This document shows positions 1 to 5,773 of a stretch of 8,337 nucleotides of DNA, piece by piece; position 1 is the first letter of the stretch, and the number at the start of each line of letters is the position of its first letter. The notes beneath the pieces were generated by a model. That model was not told the DNA's origin and searched no databases. It saw nothing but the letters and a program-made list of their open reading frames with translations. This DNA comes from SVEL01 sp964573715 (GTDB taxonomy: Bacteria > Bacillota > Clostridia > Lachnospirales > Lachnospiraceae), in contig CAZNKR010000064.1 of assembly GCA_964573715.1 (NCBI GenBank), positions 1 through 8,337 of the forward strand, given 5' to 3'. The position numbers were made by a program, and so were the translations under genes.

Positions 1-5
1 TATTA

Positions 6-35
6 TTGACAATGCATAATTCATTATGATAGTAT
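6..35 (+). promoter_or_regulatory. Possible upstream promoter
   Basis: A perfect -35 hexamer TTGACA (6-11) is followed after 18 bases by TAGTAT (30-35), a 4/6 match to the -10 consensus. It would start transcription near 42, far upstream of the riboswitch. It may be a second, weaker promoter for the operon or a relic. The poor -10 box keeps confidence low. Confidence 0.3.
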
Positions 36-130
36 ATAAATTGTCGTTAGACATTAAAAAAGTAAACCTTTTGAAAATGTCAGATGATAAAAACTTAATG
101 ATTTAGTAAATAGATGATGCAAAAAAGCAA

Positions 131-159
131 TTGACCGGCAATTTAAGAATGAATATAAT
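131..159 (+). promoter_or_regulatory. Main operon promoter (sigma-A type)
   Basis: TTGACC (131-136), a 17-base spacer and a perfect TATAAT (154-159) form a near-consensus vegetative promoter. The predicted start, near 165-167, places the riboswitch aptamer at the very 5' end of the transcript. This is the usual arrangement for a riboswitch-controlled operon and supports both calls. No protein operator is evident around it. Confidence 0.8.
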
Positions 160-163
160 AATC

Positions 164-240
164 AAAAAGGTAAACTTGTAGAAATATAAGGACGCAAAGC
201 TAGAAGTCTAAAGCAGATAAGCACAAATAGTTTGGTCTCA
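164..240 (+). promoter_or_regulatory. Cyclic-di-GMP-I (GEMM-I) riboswitch aptamer
   Basis: The family hallmarks occur in order. GGTAAAC (169-175) leads into a six-pair stem (175-180 with 185-190) capped by a GAAA tetraloop (181-184). Then comes the signature GGACGCAAAGCTA (190-202), and a second, weaker arm in which CTA (200-202) can pair with TAG (228-230) and which contains CTAAAG (208-213), resembling a tetraloop receptor. GEMM-I RNAs bind the bacterial second messenger c-di-GMP; a minor subclass binds 3',3'-cGAMP, and I cannot decide the ligand by eye. The closing P1 helix is not clear and the second arm is weak, so affinity may be low. The 3' end of the aptamer runs into the terminator stem, so aptamer folding and termination probably compete. 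The controlled gene is the first of the RiPP operon. Confidence 0.77.
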
Positions 241-273
241 ATGATACATGATAAGTTTCATTGTGACTTTTTT
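235..273 (+). terminator. Intrinsic terminator (riboswitch expression platform)
   Basis: Bases 235-244 pair with 258-267 over ten positions with one T-T mismatch, around a 13-base loop, and six T residues follow (268-273). This is a standard Rho-independent terminator lying inside the leader before any gene. It therefore acts as an attenuator. Its 5' arm abuts or overlaps the riboswitch 3' end. Whether ligand promotes or prevents termination cannot be read from the sequence. Confidence 0.75.
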
Positions 274-287
274 AGGAGAAAAAGATT

Positions 288-1145
288 ATGGAAATTTTTG
301 ATTTATCAAAAATATATAAGGGACAAAAAGTACTAGATATAAAAAAACTGCATATTGATGAAGGTCGAATATATGCAGTTGTAGGGGAAAACGGAGCTGG
401 AAAAACAACATTATTTAGAATTTTAGCAGGTTTGATTCTTCAAACAAACGGAACTGTAGAATTTTCCAATGTAAATGAACGTATAGGGGTAATGATTGAG
501 ACGCCAGCGATAGAACTTAATATGACTGCTGAAGAAAATTTACGATGGGTATCAAAGGTGTATGGGAAAGAAAAATGTCAAGATATAGAAAAAATACTGG
601 AATTAGTTAAATTAAATGGAGATAATAAGAAAGTAAGAACATTTTCATTAGGGATGAAGCAACGATTGGGAATTGCAATGAGTTTAATACACAATCCCAA
701 TATTCTAATTTTAGATGAACCTATGAATGGACTAGACCCACTTGGAATGCTCGAGTTAAGAAATAATTTGTTAGAAATTAACAAAAACGGAACAACAATT
801 ATCCTGTCAAGTCATATTTTAGAAGAAGTTTATAAATTAGCAACAGATTATATCTTTATTAAGAATGGTCAAATAATTCAGGTTAATAGACTTGAAGATA
901 TGGAAAAAACAGAAAAATATAATTATAAAATATTAACAAGTGACGATAGGAAGACAATGCAGATTTTGCAAGAAAAGTTTGCATGCGAAGTACAACCTGA
1001 AAACATAGGATTAATTTTCAGTATGAAAAGTGACAAAATTATCAGCTTATCAAAAAGTTTGGCCGACGAAAAAGTGTACATTATTGAATTGACCAAGAGG
1101 GAGTTTGATATCGAGGCATACTATATGGAGGTAATTGGTACATAA
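288..1145 (+). CDS. ABC transporter ATP-binding protein, BcrA/LanF-like, probable bacteriocin self-immunity
   Basis: A 285-residue cytoplasmic ATPase with one nucleotide-binding domain. Visible motifs are Walker A GENGAGKT (33-40), signature SLGMKQ (120-125), Walker B ILILDE (139-144), D-loop GLDP (148-151) and switch His176. At the Q-loop position a glutamate (Glu71, in MIETPA) replaces the usual glutamine. This E-loop is typical of lantibiotic immunity (LanF) and bacitracin-resistance-like ATPases. The C-terminal 80 residues are a variable extension, as in that group. The start is supported by AGGAG at 274-278, directly after the leader terminator. Its stop overlaps the permease start by one base (TAATG), implying coupled translation. 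The likely role is to power removal of the mature peptide from the producer's membrane. Export of another substrate is possible but less likely, because a dedicated exporter lies downstream. Confidence 0.85.
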   Translation: MEIFDLSKIYKGQKVLDIKKLHIDEGRIYAVVGENGAGKTTLFRILAGLILQTNGTVEFSNVNERIGVMIETPAIELNMTAEENLRWVSKVYGKEKCQDIEKILELVKLNGDNKKVRTFSLGMKQRLGIAMSLIHNPNILILDEPMNGLDPLGMLELRNNLLEINKNGTTIILSSHILEEVYKLATDYIFIKNGQIIQVNRLEDMEKTEKYNYKILTSDDRKTMQILQEKFACEVQPENIGLIFSMKSDKIISLSKSLADEKVYIIELTKREFDIEAYYMEVIGT

Positions 1146-1873
1146 TGAGAAATATTATCAAATCGGATTTTTATTATCAATGGAATAATAAAAAAATATA
1201 TATTTATGCTGTGGTGTTTATGCTTGTGTATATATTAGGAACTTCAATAGGAAATATAGAATGGGCTTCAAACCAGACACTATACAGTGTTATTAAAATA
1301 ATGATAAATCAACAGTATATGATGATAATGATTGTGCTATTAGGAATAACTTGTTATTATCAAGGGAAACTGTTTGAAAATAGATTTCTTATGTATCAGA
1401 TTATAAGTCATGGTAGAAAAAAGCCTGTTTTTTCAAAATATATTGTACAAACGTTTTTTAATATTGTTTTTTTAACAGGTTTAATGTTATGTTCACTAAC
1501 AATATTATGTAATGTTTATCAAATACGGATTCAAGTGGATATAAATGTATTAGGTTTTTATCTATTATTTATATTGTTGATAATGCGATATACTGTGAGA
1601 TTAATCACTATGGTTTATTTTTTTAAAAATGGAATAATAGCAGGTATTGCTACCTGGCTTATTGTTGTTGCAGAGTGGGTTCCACTTTTAATCGGTCAAG
1701 AATACACTATTATTAAGCTTGTTAATATTTCTAGATTATTTTTGCCAGGGCAAATAAATTCGTTGACCATGGGGCAGAGTTTTGCAGAAGTTTTACCATA
1801 TATTATTATTACAACATTTATTGAATTAGGAGTTGAGATGATTTGCATTTGTAATAAGAAAGAAATGCTTTAG
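1145..1873 (+). CDS. ABC transporter permease, LanE/BcrB-like, probable immunity subunit
   Basis: A 242-residue membrane protein with about six hydrophobic helices, near residues 18-37, 55-71, 100-120, 135-150, 160-182 and 215-234, and a charged amino end. This size and topology match the permeases paired with BcrA/LanF ATPases in bacitracin resistance and lantibiotic immunity. No conserved catalytic motif is expected in this family, and sequence identity between members is usually low. GGAGG at 1127-1131, inside the preceding gene, serves as ribosome binding site, and the ATG overlaps the ATPase stop codon by one base. It most likely forms the membrane channel for that ATPase. Only one permease is present, where many Lan systems have two (E and G), so it would act as a homodimer. 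Confidence 0.8.
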   Translation: MRNIIKSDFYYQWNNKKIYIYAVVFMLVYILGTSIGNIEWASNQTLYSVIKIMINQQYMMIMIVLLGITCYYQGKLFENRFLMYQIISHGRKKPVFSKYIVQTFFNIVFLTGLMLCSLTILCNVYQIRIQVDINVLGFYLLFILLIMRYTVRLITMVYFFKNGIIAGIATWLIVVAEWVPLLIGQEYTIIKLVNISRLFLPGQINSLTMGQSFAEVLPYIIITTFIELGVEMICICNKKEML

Positions 1874-1933
1874 CGGGCACAATATCACATAAGTGAGTTT
1901 ACAAATATATTATGAAAACAAGGAGATTATATT

Positions 1934-2122
1934 ATGAAAACATGGAAAAAACCGGAAGTAAGTAAAACAAATCAGGAATTAACAATTTTAACAGAAAATG
2001 AAGCAAAAGAAGTAGATGGTGGTTGGAAAATTGGTGCTTGTCTAATGGTTGGTGCCGGCGGTGATATGACAAAGTTGAAGTCAGGTGTTTTTATGGGATT
2101 ATGTTATGTAGTTGGTATTTAA
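1934..2122 (+). CDS. RiPP/bacteriocin precursor peptide with double-glycine leader
   Basis: A 62-residue peptide preceded by GGAG (1922-1925), eight bases before the ATG. The leader (1-30) ends in Asp-Gly-Gly and carries the classic spacing for C39 processing: Leu19 (-12), Glu23 (-8), Val27 (-4), Gly29 (-2), Gly30 (-1). Cleavage would release a 32-residue core, Trp31 to Ile62. The core is hydrophobic, with seven glycines including a GxxxG (51-55), and has two cysteines, Cys36 and Cys57, 20 residues apart. Only one Thr and one Ser are in the core and no lanthionine enzymes are nearby, so it is not a lanthipeptide. The adjacent radical SAM maturase points to carbon-centred chemistry: thioether (sactipeptide or ranthipeptide), carbon-carbon crosslink or epimerisation. 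A simple disulfide is an alternative. I do not recognise the core as a known bacteriocin. Confidence 0.85.
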   Translation: MKTWKKPEVSKTNQELTILTENEAKEVDGGWKIGACLMVGAGGDMTKLKSGVFMGLCYVVGI

Positions 2123-2134
2123 GCAAAAGATGAT

Positions 2135-2178
2135 TTAAATAATGAAACTTAGTGATATTGTGCATTTTCATTATTTGA
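2135..2178 (+). repeat. Intercistronic AU-rich hairpin between precursor and maturase genes
   Basis: AAATAATGAAA (2137-2147) and TTTCATTATTT (2166-2176) are perfect 11-base inverted repeats. They extend to 13 pairs by one wobble and one A-T pair, around an 18-base loop. No T-run follows, so it is not a standard terminator. Such hairpins often protect or process the 3' end of an upstream message, and here could give more precursor than enzyme. That role is inference. Confidence 0.55.
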
Positions 2179-2201
2179 GTGTATTGTATGAGGTGATTTG
2201 A

Positions 2202-3542
2202 ATGAAAAAATATTATATGAGTAAATTCAATGAATTATATTATTGCGATGAAGAAAATAAATACATTCTATTTAATTCAAATATATGTAATTGGATGTCA
2301 TTTGACGAAATTGGAAAGCAAATATATATAACATTAGAAAATAATGATGACATAAGAAGTTCTTGCAATATTTTGATGAAAGAGTACAATGCAGAACATA
2401 ACGAAATTTATTCTGATGTTTTGGAATTCTATATTAAATTAAAAACAAACAGATTTTTGTATGAAAAAGAAAATGTAGAGAACGTAGATACTGAAGTTGC
2501 ACAAGAATATATAGATAAATATCCTTATAATGTCATGATGGTTTCAGTAACGTCAGCGTGTAATTTAGATTGCGTTTACTGTTACAATAAAGAAATACGG
2601 TGTAATAGTTTAAAGTGTGAATTATCCTGTGAAGAGACAAAGATTGAAAGTATGTTAAAACAATTCAAACAGGATGGTGGTATCGGCGTACTATTTACTG
2701 GTGGAGAGCCATTATTATATAAAAAATTGCCACAATTATGCAGTTGCGCACAAAAAGTCGGATTAAAAACAAAAATAATTACTAATGCTACAAGATTGCA
2801 TTGTACACCTAATCTCGAAGATATCTTAATGTATGTAGATGATATAACTTTGAGTCTAGATAGCTTTGACCAGAAGGAATTGCGAGAATTATGGAATGTT
2901 ACAGATGTAAATTTAGACGATTTAGAAAAAGGATTGAAGCGTTTAAACAAATATTCACGTGAAAAGAAAAAAATGAACGTAATAATTTCTCCTATTGTTT
3001 CCAAAGTTAATCAGAATAGTTTGGCTCAGGTTATAAAAAAAGTAAGAGAATTATTGCGTGATTGTGTATTAAAAATAGAACCTACAAAATATATGCAAAT
3101 CGGGAAAAAATGCGATGATTTTCTTTCGATTTCAGAAGAAGAATATATAAGCACATATATTAGCGCATGCACAAAAAATGGAATGGAAGGAGAAAAAATC
3201 TATCTGAGTGCATTAACTCATAATGGTAAATACTATCCATATCCAATAAAAAATAAATTTTTGTGTAAACCTTCTTTTTTTATAAAAGAGGATGGGGATG
3301 TTTTTCCATGTCAAAATCTTTTAGATAATAAGTATTTTTTAGGAAATGTCAACAAGAACTCATATAAGGAAATTAATGATAATTTTATTTCTATTATGGA
3401 AAAAGAATCTTTGATAAAATATTCAGAATGTAGGGACTGTAGTTTTAAATATATATGTCCATATAAAGGCGGAATATGTAGACCTAAAGAAGAGGATTGT
3501 AAAAAAAGATTATTAAAGGTAATGTGCGCAAGCATTAAATAG
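2202..3542 (+). CDS. Radical SAM/SPASM peptide maturase with PqqD-like recognition domain
   Basis: A 446-residue enzyme with three parts. Residues 1-90 resemble a PqqD-like RiPP recognition element that would bind the precursor leader. Residues about 108-330 are the radical SAM barrel, with the 4Fe-4S motif CNLDCVYC (Cys120, Cys124, Cys127) and the SAM-contacting GGEP (167-170). Residues 355-442 are a SPASM domain: Cys355-x9-Gly-x4-Cys370, then Cys410-x2-Cys413-x5-Cys419, Cys426, Cys433 and Cys442, enough for two auxiliary clusters. Length and layout match AlbA-type sactisynthases, but ranthipeptide and other crosslinking enzymes share this plan. Three further cysteines (134, 139, 143) just after the SAM motif are unusual. 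A ribosome binding site GAGGTGAT starts at 2190. The only plausible substrate is the peptide encoded 80 bases upstream. The exact product cannot be read from sequence. Confidence 0.9.
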   Translation: MKKYYMSKFNELYYCDEENKYILFNSNICNWMSFDEIGKQIYITLENNDDIRSSCNILMKEYNAEHNEIYSDVLEFYIKLKTNRFLYEKENVENVDTEVAQEYIDKYPYNVMMVSVTSACNLDCVYCYNKEIRCNSLKCELSCEETKIESMLKQFKQDGGIGVLFTGGEPLLYKKLPQLCSCAQKVGLKTKIITNATRLHCTPNLEDILMYVDDITLSLDSFDQKELRELWNVTDVNLDDLEKGLKRLNKYSREKKKMNVIISPIVSKVNQNSLAQVIKKVRELLRDCVLKIEPTKYMQIGKKCDDFLSISEEEYISTYISACTKNGMEGEKIYLSALTHNGKYYPYPIKNKFLCKPSFFIKEDGDVFPCQNLLDNKYFLGNVNKNSYKEINDNFISIMEKESLIKYSECRDCSFKYICPYKGGICRPKEEDCKKRLLKVMCASIK

Positions 3543-3553
3543 AGGGATAAGAT

Positions 3554-5773
3554 ATGAAATACTATTGCATAAAACAACACGACATCACAGACTGTGGTGC
3601 TGCCTGTCTTGCAACCATCTGCAAACAGAACGACTACAAAATAGGCATTACACAGATTCGTGAAGTCGCAGGAACAGATAAACAGGGAACAAACGCATAT
3701 GGTGTAATAAAGGCAGCAGAGCAGCTAGGCTTTAGTGCAAAAGGTGTAAAGGGAAATAAGGAAGCTTTCTTTTCAGAGTTTCCCTTGCCTTGCGTTGCTC
3801 ACGTAATTGTTGATGGTGGTCTATTACACTATGTGGTGATACATAAAATTACAAAAAAACAGGTGATTATAGCTGACCCAGGTGTGGGAATTGTAAAACT
3901 CACTCCTGAAAAATTTTTTGGAGAAGTTCACGAGGAGGGAAAACCACCAAAATATCAATGGAGCGGCGTTTTGATTCTGCTTGTGAAGAATGAAACATTT
4001 AAGAAGGGCGATGAAACAAAAGGTTTGTTCAGTCGCTTTTTTCATTTATTGCTACCGCAAAAGAAACTACTGTTACATATCTTTGTAGCATCTTTGGCAT
4101 ATACAATTCTTGGAATCGTAGGAGCTTTTTATTTTAAGGAGTTAATAGACAGCGTATTACCTGATGGCTTAAGAAAAACATTGATGACTTTGTCTATCGG
4201 TGTAATTCTGCTAAATGTATTTAAGGTTATCTTAAATGCATTTCGTTCGCATTTATTGCTGTATTTAAGTCAAAAGCTGGATATTGCACTGCTTCTTGGC
4301 TACTATCGTCATGTCATTGAACTGCCTATGGACTTTTTTGGAACCAGAAAGGTCGGAGAAATTATTTCAAGGTTCAATGATGCCGGAAAAGTGCGTGACA
4401 CCATATCAGGTGCTACCCTTACCATTATGATAGATACCCTTATGGCAGTGGCAGGAGCTATTATTCTATATATGCAGAATGCAAAGCTGTTTGGCATTAC
4501 TTTAATAATAGTTGTATTGTATGGAATTATTGTTATGAGCTTTCATAAGTGGTATGAAAAATTGAACAGAAAACAGATGGAGGATAATGCACAACTTACT
4601 TCCTATATGGTAGAATCCTTAAATGGTATTCAGACTGTAAAAGCATATAATGCAGAGAGAAAAGCGAATAGGGAGACAGAGATTAAATTTGTTAAACTGC
4701 TTAGAAGTATTTTCCATTTAACATGGGTTAGCAATTTACAGACTTCTTTAAAGACTTTTGTAGAGCTGGTAGGCGGAATTGTGATTCTCTGGGTAGGTGG
4801 TGTCAGTGTCATCAAAGGAGAAATGACCATAGGTACATTGATTACCTTTAACTCTTTACTTGCCTACTTCCTTGACCCTGTAAAGAATTTAATTAATCTG
4901 CAACCTCAGATGCAGACTGCTGTTGTAGCTGCAGACAGATTAGGAGAAATACTTGATTTGGAAGCTGAAAAGACAGAAAATGAGTATCGTAAGCTTGCAC
5001 CGGCAAGTCTTGCAGGAGATATTGAGATTAAAAACTTAAATTTCCGATATGGTACAAGAAAACTGATACTAGAAGATATAAATCTTAAAATAGAAAAGGG
5101 ACAGAAAATCGCTTTTGTTGGAGAAAGCGGTTCGGGAAAAACTACCTTATCAAAGCTACTGCTCCACCTCTATGCTCCGGAAACAGGTGACATTTCGATT
5201 AATGGAAACAATATTGAAGATATTCAGTTAGAAACTTTAAGAGAGAGAATTGCATACATTCCACAGGAAACATTCTTGTTCAGCGGTCCTATCTTTGAGA
5301 ATTTAACCCTCGGAATAGATGATGCAACCATGGATGATATCATAGAAGTTTCCAAGATGGCACAGGCACATGATTTTATCAATGAGCTTCCGCTTCGCTA
5401 CGAAACAAGATTGGAAGAAAACGGAACCAATCTTTCAGGCGGACAAAGACAGCGACTTGCAATTGCAAGGGCAATGCTTAAAAAACCGGATATTCTGATA
5501 CTGGACGAAGCAACCAGTAATCTGGATGCTATCACAGAGCGTGCATTGGACAGAACTATTCATGAATTTGCCAAGGATATGACCACCATATTTATTGCGC
5601 ATCGTTTAAGCACTATAAAAAACTGCGATAAGATTTATGTGATGGATAAAAGAAAGATTGTGGAACAGGGAACCCATAGAGAGTTGATAGCTTTGGGTGG
5701 TAAATATGCATATCTTGTAAAGCAACAGTCATTGGAAGAATATGGTGCTATGGAAGGCGGTGACACTGTATGA
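3554..5773 (+). CDS. Peptidase-containing ABC transporter (PCAT), C39 leader peptidase/exporter
   Basis: A 739-residue membrane protein that removes double-glycine leaders and exports the core. Residues 1-150 are a C39 cysteine peptidase: Gln8 (oxyanion hole), Cys14 in DCGAAC, His92 in LLHYVV and Asp108 in ADPG are all present, so it should be active. Residues about 165-450 are the transmembrane domain. Residues about 495-730 are the ATPase, with Walker A GESGSGKT (523-530), signature LSGGQ (627-631), Walker B aspartate 651 with catalytic Glu652, and switch His683. The length is normal for the LagD/ComA/LctT family. Its ribosome binding site AGAGGG (3541-3546) overlaps the maturase stop codon. 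The stop overlaps the next start (ATGA). Base composition becomes visibly less AT-rich here than in the four genes upstream. The partner substrate is the precursor at 1934. Confidence 0.95.
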   Translation: MKYYCIKQHDITDCGAACLATICKQNDYKIGITQIREVAGTDKQGTNAYGVIKAAEQLGFSAKGVKGNKEAFFSEFPLPCVAHVIVDGGLLHYVVIHKITKKQVIIADPGVGIVKLTPEKFFGEVHEEGKPPKYQWSGVLILLVKNETFKKGDETKGLFSRFFHLLLPQKKLLLHIFVASLAYTILGIVGAFYFKELIDSVLPDGLRKTLMTLSIGVILLNVFKVILNAFRSHLLLYLSQKLDIALLLGYYRHVIELPMDFFGTRKVGEIISRFNDAGKVRDTISGATLTIMIDTLMAVAGAIILYMQNAKLFGITLIIVVLYGIIVMSFHKWYEKLNRKQMEDNAQLTSYMVESLNGIQTVKAYNAERKANRETEIKFVKLLRSIFHLTWVSNLQTSLKTFVELVGGIVILWVGGVSVIKGEMTIGTLITFNSLLAYFLDPVKNLINLQPQMQTAVVAADRLGEILDLEAEKTENEYRKLAPASLAGDIEIKNLNFRYGTRKLILEDINLKIEKGQKIAFVGESGSGKTTLSKLLLHLYAPETGDISINGNNIEDIQLETLRERIAYIPQETFLFSGPIFENLTLGIDDATMDDIIEVSKMAQAHDFINELPLRYETRLEENGTNLSGGQRQRLAIARAMLKKPDILILDEATSNLDAITERALDRTIHEFAKDMTTIFIAHRLSTIKNCDKIYVMDKRKIVEQGTHRELIALGGKYAYLVKQQSLEEYGAMEGGDTV

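Noticed and set aside
578..784. Minus-strand open frame of 68 residues inside the ABC ATPase gene
   Set aside because: Antisense shadow of a gene with clear Walker A, signature and Walker B motifs. It has no ribosome binding site or family features. The same applies to minus-strand frames at 2582-3004, 3311-3580, 3824-4045, 4309-4497, 4630-4830, 5905-6096 and 6507-6875.
2066..2078. Second Gly-Gly (residues 42-43 of the precursor) as the C39 cleavage site
   Set aside because: The upstream residues do not fit the Leu(-12)/Glu(-8)/hydrophobic(-4) pattern, which Gly29-Gly30 matches.
1934..2122. Precursor as a lanthipeptide or a plain class IIb two-peptide bacteriocin
   Set aside because: There is no lanthionine synthetase and the core has only one Thr and one Ser. 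The GxxxG would fit class IIb, but there is no second peptide gene and the adjacent radical SAM maturase argues for modification.
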